A stretch of 64,000 nucleotides of DNA from Arion vulgaris (GCA_020796225.1 CM036774.1:26281791-26345790); one strand, 5' to 3'; counted from the stretch's first letter, positions 23,139 through 34,558 are shown. Numbers and translations: made by a program. The notes: generated from the letters alone by a model not told the origin.

Positions 23139-23747
23139 TGAAGTAGGGTGGTGTGCAGGTGTCAGGTGTGGTAGGTGTGGTTCACATTGTTAACTGCTCG
23201 GGTTCAGGGTTGCTGCTGCTACTTTACTGTACTGACTTGATGCAGGATGGCCGGTTCACTTGTGGTTTACGAAGAGGATTGCAAATATGGGACACTCCCT
23301 ATGATAACTGATGTAGTCCTGGTGGTACGATCTCCCTACCATGTTATAGATTATCTGGTTATTTCCATATTTTGCAGTTCTGACCAATGTTCTTTCTGGT
23401 TTGTTTGTAGATGTAATATAACATATGTTCACACAAAGACACGCTATACATGACAAACGTGTTCTTGTGTAGGTTTCATACATTTATTGACATCATGGTT
23501 TCTCTTTACTGGACATAAGTCAACAATGCGTCCATTCATCACTCTATCTGTCCTCTAATTGTTGCTAACTAACAGTCACTACACAACTACGTAATTTTCA
23601 TTACGTCAAAATGTCTTGTTGTTATGTGTTGCACCTCTGCTTAGAGAGTACAACACATAGTCTCAACTATTAAATATCTAATTACATACTACACTAACTA
23701 TATGGCTAACTGTCCATTCCTCCGCTGCCATCTGGGGAACTATGACA
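23139..23747 (-). repeat. LTR (3' copy in element orientation)
   Basis: 609 bp, nearly identical to 25237-25845. It is preceded by CGAT and followed by internal sequence beginning CCCCCATGGAGACC. It contains AATAAA on the minus strand near 23483-23488, a plausible polyadenylation signal. Short open frames inside are duplicated in the other LTR and are not genes. Confidence 0.85.
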
Positions 23748-25236
23748 CCCCCATGGAGACCTCGCCATCGCCCCGATGGCGAAATGTCAGAAAAAATCGC
23801 ACAGGTAGTGTTCAGTAGGGTGATTAGAGTGGTGAGAGCTGAAGGGAACTAGTCACCTCACGTGTTAACGTGGCTCCACAACAACTAACTATAACAGCCA
23901 ACCATGGTCGAAAAAAAAAAGAAAATCCTGACGGGATCTCAGGAAGACCCAAGTTGAATGAGCAAATGGGAACTAGTCACCACACGTCGTTGAACGTGAC
24001 TCATCAACTGGTCATAGGTGACCATGGCTAACAACAACAGTAACCCCTCTGTGCTCTTGTGCTGAAACCATAGTAATAGAAATTAATCAGCATTATTTTA
24101 ATTAATCTGGAAAATATGCGCCTTATGACTCCGACGGCGACCCAACAGCATAACACTCGGCCAATGTGAGGTGGCTGTACTGGCCATCCAATCCTCACAT
24201 GAGGTAGTATGGGTTTGATGGCAGCTTGCATCAGTATGTCACTAACACTATGTCTTTCTTGCATGTCAGAGTCTTGTCACACTATCTGAAATCTCAAACA
24301 AAAACACAAGTTACAAATCGAAAAAGAAAAAAACATATATATAACGTTAACTTTTCACGTTATATGTCCTCAACGAGGTAATATCAACCAACCCCCAATG
24401 CCCAGGAAATAATAAACTCCCAAGATTTAACATATGACCAACAATTATGGAACAACTTATATATGATGCCTAATTGCCAACATCATATATTAATATTAAC
24501 CAACCCCAATCCCAACCCCCAATCCCAGGGAATAAATAATCCAAGAATCCAAAATACTCGGATCGACATCATATAACCATATCTAGCAATGAACGGTGAA
24601 AAGTTAATGTTTGCCATCAACATCAACCGACCTCAAATATCCCCACCATTTCCAACTATCAAATAATTAAATGGGGTGATTATCAAATATATTTTCCACC
24701 ATTTGGGAGTGACCAAAAATATCACATCTAATCACAAAGTAATCAATTAAAGCATCCGACATGTGGATCCCCATTATAAAATTACTCCAAATACGCAAAA
24801 TATATTCAATTCAACACAATGTATCCACATTGAGGTATTAAAATCACCAACAATATCAAGTGGACCCAAACAATATCCAATATTTGGTTCCCAATCAAAT
24901 AACCCCCATCAATGAAATATTACCATTCATCCAAAAACCCCAAGGAATCCACCAAATTCCCGAATGATTTTGGAGTTCCCATCCCAGGACCGTAAGAAAG
25001 GCAATACAATGCAGCTTTCCAATGACCCAAACAAAAACTCAAATAGTTTCCTTATTTGATTCAATTTCATCCCTAACAGCAGTCCTGGCGTTTGTAAAAC
25101 TCGGTTTTCTGGAGTTTTGTACAAATCACCGGCCCTTTGCCAGGGTCCCAGCCAAAATTCAGGCCCATCGGTTTTACAACTCCATGTGGTTGTGTATAAA
25201 TCACATAAATAATGGTTGTCCCACTTCTGACACCAT
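23748..25236 (-). other. LTR element interior, non-coding
   Basis: 1,489 bp between the LTRs. The part from about 24360 to 25000 is strikingly A/C-rich on the plus strand (G/T-rich in element orientation), with repeated CCAACCCCCAAT-like words. No gag, protease, reverse transcriptase or integrase motif is seen in any frame, as in LARD/TRIM-type elements. Confidence 0.7.
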
Positions 25237-25845
25237 TGAAGTAGGGTGGTGTGCAGGTGTCAGGTGTGGTAGGTGTGGTTCACATTGTTAACTGCTCGGG
25301 TTCAGGGTTGCTGCTGCTACTTTACTGTACTGACTTGATGCAGGATGGCCGGTTCACTTGTGGTTTACGAAGAGGATTGCAAATATGGGACACTCCCTAT
25401 GATAACTGATGTAGTCCTGGTGGTACGATCTCCCTACCATGTTATAGATTATCTGGTTATTTCCATATTTTGCAGTTCTGACCAATGTTCTTTCTGGTTT
25501 GTTTGTAGATGTAATATAACATATATTCACACAAAGACACGCTATACATGACAAACGTGTTCTTGTGTAGGTTTCATACATTTATTGACATCATGGTTTC
25601 TCTTTACTGGACATAAGTCAACAATGCGTCCATTCATCACTCTATCTGTCCTCTAATTGTTGCTAACTAACAGTCACTACACAACTACGTAATTTTCATT
25701 ACGTCAAAATGTCTTGTTGTTATGTGTTGCACCTCCGCTTAGAGAGTACAACACATAGTCTCAACTATTAAATATCTAATTACATACTACACTAACTATA
25801 TGGCTAACTGTCCATTCCTCCGCTGCCATCTGGGGAACTATGACA
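25237..25845 (-). repeat. LTR (5' copy in element orientation)
   Basis: 609 bp, equal in length to the other LTR, with two substitutions noticed (about 25522 and 25734). It is followed by the target duplication CGAT at 25846-25849 and, on the inner side, by the tRNA-Leu-type primer site. Confidence 0.85.
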
Positions 25846-25920
25846 CGATGTATCCATATGATCATCTTTATTGTAAATTTCATGTAACCAACTCTGGCAT
25901 TTTGACAGCTCTACACACAC

Positions 25921-26587
25921 AAAATGTACAAACTCTCTATAGAAGAAGAAAACCAGCACTTGTGATCATCACTTACAGAGAGAACACAAAATGTACAAAC
26001 TCTCTATAGAAGAAGAAAACCAGCACTTGTGATCATCACTTACAGAGAGAACACAAAATGTACAAACTCTCTATAGAAGAAGAAAACCAGCACTTGTGAT
26101 CATCACTTACAGAGAGAACACAAAATGTACAAACTCTCTATAGAAGAAGAAAACCAGCACTTGTGATCATCACTTACAGAGAGAACACAAAATGTACAAA
26201 CTCTCTATAGAAGAAGAAAACCAGCACTTGTGATCATCACTTACAGAGAGAACACAAAATGTACAAACTCTCTATAGAAGAAGAAAACCAGCACTTGTGA
26301 TCATCACTTACAGAGAGAACACAAAATGTACCAACTCTCTATAGAAGAAGAAAACCAGCACTTGTGATCATCACTTACAGAGAGAACACAAAATGTACAA
26401 ACTCTCTATAGAAGAAGAAAACCAGCACTTGTGATCATCACTTACAGAGAGAACACAAAATGTACAAACTCTCTATAGAAGAAGAAAACCAGCACTTGTG
26501 ATCATCACTTGCAGAGAGAACACAAAATGTACCAACTCTCTATAGAAGAAGAAAACCAGCACTTGTGATCATCACTTACAGAGAGAA
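25921..26587. repeat. 67-bp minisatellite, 10 copies
   Basis: aaaatgtacaaactctctat recurs at 25921, 25988, 26055 and on to 26524. Copies are almost identical, so the expansion looks young. It begins about 75 bp after the LTR element. Confidence 0.96.
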
Positions 26588-26698
26588 AACATAACATTCT
26601 ATTTCAACTTCTTTAACGTCTACAGCTTCGCTTACCTGTGTGTGCTTGGCAACATTTACTATTCATTTCTTTTTAATAACATTTCCATATGTTCTCAT

Positions 26699-26866
26699 CA
26701 GTGGCGGCTCACTATTAAGGGCCAGAGGGGCAGGGCCCCACCAAAAATAATGCGTAAATGTGAATTTATTATTTAACAAATTAAAATATAACCTAAACCA
26801 AAACCATGATTTTCCCGAAAATCTGAGTTTGGCCCCACCAACAAAAACGATCACGAGCCGCCACTG
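26699..26866. mobile_element. hAT-like MITE 2
   Basis: 168 bp bounded by CAGTGGCGGCTC and GAGCCGCCACTG with a perfect 8-bp duplication gttctcat on both sides (26691-26698, 26867-26874). The interior has a gggccccacc motif shared with the copy at 22599 (inverted). Confidence 0.9.
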
Positions 26867-26869
26867 GTT

Positions 26870-27002
26870 CTCATCATAGCTTCTTATTCTTCTTCTGTAA
26901 TCAACTTCTGCTATGCGATTACTCCAGTATATTTCCTAAACAGCGCGATGCGCTTGATGTCTTCACCGGTCACCCCATAGTTTGTTTTGTAGGGTTGCAA
27001 TT
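26870..27002 (-). mobile_element. LINE 3' end fragment
   Basis: caacttctgctatgcgatta and caccccatagtttgttttgt are the inverted C-terminal end seen at 8935-9245 and 35225-35340. Confidence 0.6.
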
Positions 27003-27012
27003 AATATATATA

Positions 27013-27260
27013 TCGCCGAGAGGTTACCACGGCCCAAATTTGGGGTGTAAAGAATAGAACCACTGTTACCTGCCACGCATGTCGTAAGAGGCGTCTAAGG
27101 AGGTTTGGCTGAAATCGGAAGCACGTGTCCTAAATGTGTAGAAGTCTATGCGTTTAGGGGCCTACTAAACCAATGTGCAATGTATACACGTTCTTGACAA
27201 GATGAAACATATCACAAAGAGTGATTAAAATTGGTCGTAAAGAACGAACTCAAAGAAGGA
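27013..27260 (+). mobile_element. SINE-D copy
   Basis: Starts tcgccgagaggttacc, carries the conserved core (gcatgtcgtaagaggcg) and ends in a GAA-rich tail. It is flanked by AT-rich duplications (aatatatata at 27003-27012 and after the tail). Confidence 0.8.
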
Positions 27261-27689
27261 GAAGAATATATATATATATGTGTCTATTCACTTATTGGTA
27301 TTCAAGGTATGACTGCAGTCAACCACGCATTGCATAAATGTCAATAGTCACACCCGGTCTACTTTGTAAAGAATAATATGACGTTTATGTATAAATGTGA
27401 ACGCGCTGTGCATGTCCTGTTCCTTTCATTCCTTGTTTGGTTAGAGAATATCAAAGTTTAGAAGCAAGCGCCCCCATCCCCACCAGTATACAAAACCAAA
27501 CATTCCATTCTAATGTTGTATTACACTAGTTACACATGTGTAAGGTGTGTCAATTTGACACATCTATTCAATGTGTCAGTGTGTGTGTGTGTATACATCT
27601 TTAAGAAGGATAGCAGAATACTTAGTTCAAGGCTGGATATCGGTATGCATGGATCTTATCTTATCTTAACCACATTTGCCGTGAAGCGT

Positions 27690-27849
27690 CGTGGGGAGAT
27701 TTAGTTTCTATCTTGTGCCAGGTGTGTTGCGCTTGACGTTGTCAGCCCATGCTTTCGCAGGGACTCTGAGATGTTATCTATCCATCGTGTTCTTGGCCTG
27801 CCTCGTACTCTGCGCCGTGAGCGTCGATTATTGTAGGCACGTGATGGTA
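27690..27849 (-). mobile_element. LINE 3' tail
   Basis: The minus frame YNNRRSRRRVRGRPRTRWID followed by NISESLRKHGLTTSSATHLA and QDRN is a clean ORF2 C-terminus. The same tail lies at 56465-56690 on the plus strand. Confidence 0.75.
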
Positions 27850-28100
27850 GTCTTCTTCTTTGCGTTCGTTCTTTAAGATCAATTTTAATCACTCTTTGTG
27901 ATATGTTTAATCTTTGCCAAGAACGTGTATACGTTGCACATTGGTTTGGTAGCCCCTAAACATATAGACTTCTACACGTTTGGGACACATACATCCGATT
28001 TCATCCAAATCTCCTTATTCGCCTCTTACGACATGCGTGGCAGTTAACAGTGGTTCTATTCTTTACACCTCAAATTTGGGCCCAGGTAACCACTCAGGCG
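27850..28100 (-). mobile_element. SINE-D copy with 9-bp target duplication
   Basis: Reverse copy from the tcttcttctttgcgttcg tail to the ccactcaggcg head. It is flanked by gtgatggta at 27841-27849 and 28101-28109, and sits at the end of a LINE tail. Confidence 0.88.
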
Positions 28101-28199
28101 GTGATGGTAATAATTGTGGTTCCATTCTCATTAGTTGGCCGAACCACTTGATTCTTTGCTTCTCGATGTACTGTATGCATGGTATATGATATATGAACC

Positions 28200-30050
28200 G
28201 TAGTTCAAGGTTGGATATCGTCATCCATGGATACATGTGATAATCTTAGTTCAATGTTGGATAGTGACATCCATGGATACATGTGATAATCTTAGTTCAA
28301 GGTTGGATATCGTCATCCATGGATACATGTGATAATCTTAGTTCAAGGTTGGATATCGTCATCCATGGATACATGTGATAATCTTAGTTCAATGTTGGAT
28401 ATAGTCATCCATGGATACATGTGATAATCTTAGTTTAAGGTTGGATATCGTCATCCATGGATACATGTGATAATCTTAGTTCAAGGTTGGATATCGTCAT
28501 CCATGGATACATGTGATAATCTTAGTTCAAGGTTGGATATAGTCATCCATGGATACATGTGATAATCTTAGTTCAAGGTTGGATATCGTCATCCATGGAT
28601 ACATGTGATAATCTTAGTTCAAGGTTGGATATAGTCATCCATGGATGCATGTGATAATCTTAGTTCAAGGTTGGATATCGTCATCCATGGATACATGTGA
28701 TAATCTTAGTTCAATGTTGGATAGTGACATCCATGGATACATGTGATAATCTTAGTTCAAGGTTGGATATCGTCATCCATGGATACATGTGATAATCTTA
28801 GTTCAAGGCTGGATATCGTCATCCATGGATACATGTGATAATCTTAGTTCAAGGTTGGATATAGTCATCCATGGATACATGTGATAATCTTAGTTCAAGG
28901 TTGGATATAGTCATCCATGGATACATGTGATAATCTTAGTTCAATGTTGGATATAGTCATCCATGGATACATGTGATAATCTTAGTTCAAGGTTGGATAT
29001 AGTCATCCATGGATACATGTGATAATCTTAGTTCAAGGTTGGATATAGTCATCCATGGATACATGTGATAATCTTAGTTTAAGGTTGGATATAGTCATCC
29101 ATGGATACGTGTGATAATCTTAGTTCAAGGTTGGATATAGTCATCCATGGATACATGTGATAATCTTAGTTCAAGGTTGGATATAGTCATCCATGGATAC
29201 GTGTGATAATCTTAGTTCAAGGCTGGATATAGTCATCCATGGATACATGTGATAATCTTAGTTCAAGGCTGGATATCGTCATCCATGGATACATGTGATA
29301 ATCTTAGTTCAAGGTTGGATATAGTCATCCATGGATACATGTGATAATCTTAGTTCAAGGCTGGATATCGTCATCCATGGATACATGTGATAATCTTAAT
29401 TCAAGGTTGGATATAGTCATCCATGGATACATGTTATAATCTTAGTTTAAGGTTGGATATAGTCATCCATGGATACATGTTATAATCTTAGTTTAAGGTT
29501 GGATATAGTCATCCATGGATACATGTTATAATCTTAGTTTAAGGTTGGATATAGTCATCCATGGATACATGTGATAATCTTAATGCAAGGTTGGATAGTG
29601 ACATCCATGGATACATGTGATAATCTTAGTTCAAGGTTGGATATAGTCATCCATGGATACATGTGATAATCTTAGTTCAAGGTTGGATATAGTCATCCAT
29701 GGATACATGTGATAATCTTAGTTCAAGGTTGGATATAGTCATCCATGGATACATGTGATAATCTTAGTTCAAGGCTGGATATCGTCATCCATGGATACAT
29801 GTGATAATCTTAATTCAAGGTTGGATATAGTCATCCATGGATACATGTGATAATCTTAGTTCAAGGTTGGATATAGTCATCCATGGATACATGTGATAAT
29901 CTTAATTCAAGGTTGGATATAGTCATCCATGGATACGTGTGATAATCTTAGTTCAAGGTTGGATATAGTCATCCATGGATACATGTGATAATCTTAGTTC
30001 AAGGTTGGATATAGTCATCCATGGATACATGTGATAATCTTAGTTCAAGG
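28200..30050. repeat. 46-bp minisatellite, about 40 copies
   Basis: The unit contains gttcaaggttggatatagtc and atccatggatacatgtgata. atcgtc/atagtc variants are interspersed. A single stray unit lies at about 27611-27660. Confidence 0.96.
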
Positions 30051-30179
30051 ATAGATGTCGATATCCAACGCGATTCTGTTGTTACACTGGGTAGTTATTT
30101 TCTATCCAGTTTCTAGTCTGGATTATCTATCTATCTATCTATAATCTATTCTCTAATCCTGCTTGCCTGTCTGCGTCAG

Positions 30180-30490
30180 GTCGAACAAGGAAACACCTGG
30201 AACGAGCCTCTCTATGTGCCTTGTCTTTCTTTCTCTTCTCCAATCCTGATTTGTCTCACAGCTTCAGGATAAGAAGAGCTTTCTAGCACGGGCTTATGCA
30301 GAGCCAACTATAAACTACTATAGCCTGGCTGTGGCTTATGTGTGTGCTTCATAAATAGTGTCTTTCATCGCCTCTGTTATCTCTTAGGTTCACCTTTTGC
30401 GTGGCCAGCCTTTTGCTTTGTATGAACTGTATCAGAACAACATTTCTTTCTCTGTTGGTATACTGTCTGTTGGTAATCTGTTTATCTTTG
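30180..30490 (-). mobile_element. LINE 3' tail remnant
   Basis: cttctccaatcctgatttgt, cataaatagtgtctttcatc and caccttttgcgtggc match the minus tail at 1870-2060. Confidence 0.6.
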
Positions 30491-30519
30491 TTTATGCTAA
30501 TTCTGTGAGATATTCAACT

Positions 30520-30605
30520 GCGAGCATTACGGGAGTCTTTGTGGTAACACTGTTGCTTTGCGTTCTGAAAGTCGTGAGTTCGAATCCGCACCGCGGTGGG
30601 TTTTC
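30520..30605 (+). mobile_element. tRNA-like head, SINE-F type
   Basis: ggagtctttgtggtaacac followed by gtgagttcgaatccgc, resembling the SINE-F head in plus orientation. The body beyond is not recognisable. Confidence 0.5.
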
Positions 30606-30764
30606 TTGTTATCTTGAGATGTACTCTTGTCTATGATTGTTGTTTGTTTAGTTGTCCATCAGAACGTGGTATTTTATTGAACTCTGTAGACGTACTCAGA
30701 AACTCAGTTTTTTTACCCGCTCGTTAAAAATATACATTTGAGACATGGCTTGCTTGATCAGTTT

Positions 30765-31240
30765 CAAAAGGGGAGACTGCAGTAAATCTTGTTAGAATAG
30801 AGAAACACGTAAGAACAAAGTAAAATACAACCGTTTTATTCCGTTGTATGGTACCTTGCGACCTCATGGACTCAACGCTCTACATTCCTATGTTTCTGAG
30901 TACTTTCTCTTCTCATGCCTTGTAATCTATATGTGTATTTGCTACATTTATATAATTTAAGTTATATATTCACTTGATTTTTTAATTGTTTCTCTTCTTT
31001 TCCACTTCTAGTTTTGTGTCGCGCTCATTTCGTTATTCGTTTTTATTCCCAGATTTTCATTAGATACGTTTGAATGTTGAATGTCTCTGTATGTAGTCGT
31101 CTATATGTAGTGTTCTTTGAAATTCATCACTCCTGTTGTATCGTTTACTTGATAAAGGCCTTTTGGTCGAAACGTTGCTGTTTTTATTATCACTGTTTCT
31201 GTATTTTGTCAAACTAAAGTACTTTGTTTTTAATTGTTTC
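30765..31240 (+). mobile_element. repeat with GGCC..GGTCGAAACG terminal motif (Penelope-like?)
   Basis: Contains gagactgcagtaaa at the left and ttgataaaggccttttggtc followed by gaaacgttgctg near 31149-31180. The same two landmarks recur at 42955-43080. The hairpin-GAAAC motif resembles the terminal sequence of some Penelope-like elements. No reverse transcriptase is seen. Confidence 0.4.
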
Positions 31241-31361
31241 GCTATTTTGATAAATGTCAACGTTTTTGATAATCGTTAACTTGATTGTATTATTTCTTCT
31301 TTGCGTTCCCGTGATTGTATTATTTAATATATCTCAGAATATCTAACCATCTTCTGCTTCT

Positions 31362-31615
31362 TCTTCGAGCGCTCCATATCGACCACTTGTTAACTACTCT
31401 GTGTGATTTGTATGTGATCTGAGCCTAAGAACGATTGTACGTTGTGCCAGTTATGCGTCTACAAGTATGCCAGCACATCCGATTTCTGCGATGCTTTTTA
31501 TTTACTAGGTAGCATCCCTAGGGCCTACATCAGTCGCCTTTACGACATGCCTTGTAGGTTGCAGTGGTACTATTCTTTGCTCCCTTGTAGGCCCCGGCAC
31601 CACGCGTGCGATGTA
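31362..31615 (-). mobile_element. SINE-I copy (related core, different tail)
   Basis: Reverse copy: cttcttcttcgagcgctcc tail at left, core at right (gtcgcctttacgacatgcc). It pairs with the forward copy at 47355-47650. The core is a divergent version of the SINE-D core. Confidence 0.7.
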
Positions 31616-31624
31616 TCAATCAAG

Positions 31625-31860
31625 TGCTATGTCTTCCGGCGTATGCGATCATGTCTCTCCACAACTCTCTCTGCTTTGTGCACGTAATCAGTTCTGACGT
31701 CGATCTAGTGTCGAACCACGATGTCAGACCTTCCAACATCTTCTCCCTCTGTCTTCCAGGATCTCTCTTTCCCTGAATTTTACCTGTTGTCACCAAATCT
31801 TCTAAACCTTCTATTCCCAAAATATACAGAAATAAAAACAATATAAAACAAGTCATTCAT
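31625..31860 (-). mobile_element. LINE 3' tail
   Basis: The minus frame GLEDLVTTGKIQGKRDPGRQ followed by REKMLEGLTSWFDTRSTSEL and RDMIAYAGRHST is a typical ORF2 ending. Close relatives at 46880 and 60570. Confidence 0.75.
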
Positions 31861-31884
31861 TATATAAGTAATATGGGGAGATAC

Positions 31885-32092
31885 CAGGGCGGCGTGTCAT
31901 TAAGGGCCAGTGAGGCCCAGCCCCACAAACATTTTGAATAACGTGTACTTTTTAATTTTAGAAATTATATGTTCATTATTATATTCAACATGATACTGAT
32001 GAGCTTTGAAAGTTGATATATAACGCTAAAACATCACACAGTCTGAAATCTGAAATTCAGCATCTTTCCTCCCTAATTCGTATACGCCCCTG
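31885..32092. mobile_element. hAT-like MITE 3 (divergent)
   Basis: 208 bp starting CAGGGCGGCG and ending TACGCCCCTG, flanked by a perfect 8-bp duplication ggagatac (31877-31884, 32093-32100). The subterminal taagggccagtgaggccc resembles that of the other two MITEs, so the families are related. Confidence 0.82.
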
Positions 32093-32100
32093 GGAGATAC

Positions 32101-32999
32101 AATTTATTGTTAAACATGACGACATTAAACAAGTGAGAAGAAATGAAGATAATTTAATTTGTGTCTTTAAATCATACCATTTTATTTTATAATTTACCGA
32201 GGTTGTCTACAGCCAAAGTTTTATTTTTAATTTTTCCATAAAGGAATTTATTTAAGAAACTTTTTTTTTGGCCATATCTGATGTGGTAATATACCTACGT
32301 GGTTCAGACATAGACTATTAGAAATGGAATTTACCTGTGTCTTCATGGTTAAGATATAAAAGTGAATTTTATCTTCGTAGTTCAGTGATAGCATGTGAGA
32401 AGTGAAGTTTATCTTCATAGTTCAGTGATAGCATTTAAAGTGAATTTATTTGTATGGTTGAAATATAACTGGAATTTACCTGTGTAATTTAGACAGAACA
32501 TTAAAACTAGAATTTACCTGCGTAATTTAGACACAAAGCAGCAAAACTGGAATTTACTTGCCTAGTTTAGAGACTGGACATAAGAATGATAATTGACATT
32601 GATAGTATAATCGTGAGATGTTTCGACAAGAAGATGAACTTACTTGTCTAGTTTAGATGTTGGACTACACGACAGGGCTGTACATGTCTAGTTTAAATGG
32701 TGGACTACATAACAGGACGGTTCATGTCTAGTTTAGATGGTAGCCTGCAGAGTTGGATGCAGTATTGCACTACAAAACTGGAGCTATTACTTAAGACACA
32801 AACTCTGAAATGGACATATCGACCTGGGTACTGTACACTGTATGTCCATGTCGTCGCAAGAATAAACCTAAGAAAGACTGCCAGCAGGTGGAGAAAATGG
32901 TGAGGCTTCATTGATTATTTGAAATTATATCTCTCTTGTGTTGGCTTTCTAATCGTGAATTGTTTGGATAAATTGTGTGGTCAGCTTGATAATTGTGGG
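32101..32999. other. AT-rich, weakly repetitive
   Basis: Between about 32330 and 32740, words like gaatttacctgtgtaattta and gtctagtttagatggt recur irregularly, an old decayed tandem repeat. No exon recognised. Confidence 0.5.
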
Positions 33000-33235
33000 A
33001 TTGTGGTCAGCTTGATAGATATGGGAATTGTGGTCAGCTTGATTAGATAGTGTGGGAAATTGATGTGGTCAGCTTGATAGATTGAGTGGGAAATTTGTGG
33101 TCAGCTTGATAGATAGGAAAATTGTATGGTCTGCTTTATAGATTGTGTGGGATATATGTGGTCAGCTTGATAGATAGTGTGTGATATGTGTGGGAAATTG
33201 TGTGGTCAACTTGATAAATTGTGTGGTCTGGACAT
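33000..33235. repeat. degenerate gtggtcagcttgatag repeat
   Basis: gtggtcagcttgatagat recurs about seven times with variable spacing, followed by (TA)n/(TG)n microsatellite to 33300. Confidence 0.8.
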
Positions 33236-33417
33236 CAAATCTCTGATTTATTGTATGATATATATATATATGTGTGTATGTGTGTGTGCGTGCATGTGTG
33301 AGAGAGATAGTGTATGATAAATAGTGTGTGTTCGAGTGTGTACTACGCTGTGTTTGTAGTTTCATATTACACATCAAGTAGGTATGGGTTATGGGGGAAG
33401 GTGTGTCGATACTGCCA

Positions 33418-33560
33418 CTGAATCCTAAATAAAAATCCTAACCTGAACAGTTTACGCAGGGGAGGGGAGCCATGCGACCATTAACTTCCTCAGACTCATG
33501 TCTCCCTTGTCCTACACCGTCATACAAAGTAGTAAGACAGACAGACAGACAAACAGACAG
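33418..33560 (-). mobile_element. SINE-V fragment
   Basis: aatcctaacctgaacag, catgcgaccattaac and cttgtcctacaccg, followed by a (CAGA)n microsatellite at 33534-33556. Confidence 0.55.
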
Positions 33561-33857
33561 TTGTTACTGCTGCTATATGCTAGATTTCTTTCTGGTGTGT
33601 TTCTCTTTCTGTAGTTAAATGATCAGTGAAGAAGTGTATATTTACTATCAATAAATAGACAGAGAGTACAAGTATTAGAAGCTTCTGGAAACAACAAATT
33701 ACCAAACACAGAATTTGAACCACAAACCTTTATTGCTTACGGAACCCATTGCCTAGCTCTGCAGACGAGCATTTTTAAGTACTCAAAATAGATACAGGAG
33801 AGCTAGCTAGTGTTTTAACGTTTTAAAGGACTGTTTAGAGTAAGTTGAGGTAGCTGG

Positions 33858-34160
33858 CCTGTAGCTGTGAGAGCCTCATAGCTCGGGTTCGAACCTACTG
33901 TCTGGCATTTGTTCGAGTCCCTGGTCTTACTCAGGACGATAACGTGAGTACCTCTGAAGTCGGAGAAAATCTGCCTGTATGGCGAGGAATACTAATTACG
34001 AGTACATTGAGCACACATCTGCCAGTGTAAAGTAATTTACAATGTGCACGCTGCTGCCATTGTAAGAAATTGGAAAAACGGATTTTCACGCAAAAATCAG
34101 TTTCAGAGATGAAACTCGTCTGAGTTGAAAGCGGACGAAAGAAAGAAAAGAGAAAAAGAA
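33858..34160 (+). mobile_element. possible old SINE
   Basis: A tRNA-like gctcgggttcgaacctac head is followed by body words (aatactaattacgag, ttacaatgtgcacgctgctg) and a purine-rich end (gaaagaaagaaaagagaaaa). No second copy seen in the window; ends just before Trio exon 34309. Confidence 0.4.
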
Positions 34161-34308
34161 AAAAACGTTTTAAAACTTTTTTTTTTTTGGTCTTGTCGTA
34201 TTAACGTTTGAGCGTTAAAACATTGTGTTCTTTCATTTTGTCATATGTTCTGTTGTATTGAATATATTCATAGATTCAATGTGTTCTCAAACGTATATGT
34301 GTTTGCAG

Positions 34309-34525
34309 GACTCTGCTGGGGGAGGAGAAACCACGCCCACTTCTGAGCAAACAGCAGCAACAGCAGCAGCGCAGTTTGCTGTCGTAGCACAGAAGACACC
34401 TCTGGGCTCAACAAATGAAGAGGAAGAACCTGCTCAGGATATTGAGATGCCCCACCTATGGAAATCCAGACCATTCTTTCAAACCAGAAAAGGAAGTTCC
34501 TACTGACGACGTGACAGCAAAACTG
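34309..34525 (+). CDS. trio: Trio exon: linker upstream of DH2 (contains a frame break)
   Basis: Acceptor tttgcag precedes GAC at 34309 and donor gtaagt starts at 34526. The exon begins in the frame DSAGGGETTPTSEQ, rich in Ala, Thr and Glu, which stays open until a stop at 34504. The last part reads sensibly only in the next frame (FKPEKEVPTDDVTAKL up to the donor). The exon is 217 nt, one more than a multiple of three, while the next exon begins in phase 0. One extra base, probably in the C run at 34450-34453, would reconcile the two halves. The sequence is low complexity, so assignment rests on exon signals, phase and position upstream of DH2, not on a conserved domain. A SINE begins 33 bp after the donor. 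Confidence 0.6.
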
Positions 34526-34558
34526 GTAAGTGGGACAAAATATTAATTCTGAGGATAT

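Larger units (their letters stand above)
23139..25845 (-). mobile_element. young non-autonomous LTR retrotransposon
   Basis: Two 609-bp direct repeats (23139-23747 and 25237-25845) differ at only two positions that I could find. They begin TG and end CA on either strand and are flanked by the same 4 bp, CGAT (23135-23138 and 25846-25849). On the minus strand, one base after the LTR at 25236, comes TGGTGTCAGAAGTGGGA, which fits a primer-binding site for the 3' end of tRNA-Leu. A short purine run (ATGGGGG) precedes the other LTR. AATAAA lies inside each LTR on the minus strand. The 1.49-kb interior has no gag or pol frame, so movement must have relied on another element's proteins. Confidence 0.85.

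Noticed and set aside
23247..23453. Open frame repeated identically at 25345-25551
   Set aside because: Both lie within the two LTRs. Duplication reflects the LTR pair, not paralogous genes.
28200..30050. CRISPR-like regular repeat spacing (also the other arrays)
   Set aside because: Units are contiguous, with no unique spacers, no leader and no cas genes, in an animal genome.
32697..32911. Overlapping 68-codon frames on both strands as a possible Trio exon
   Set aside because: No acceptor/donor pair in phase and no similarity to the Trio linker; it lies in a decayed tandem repeat.
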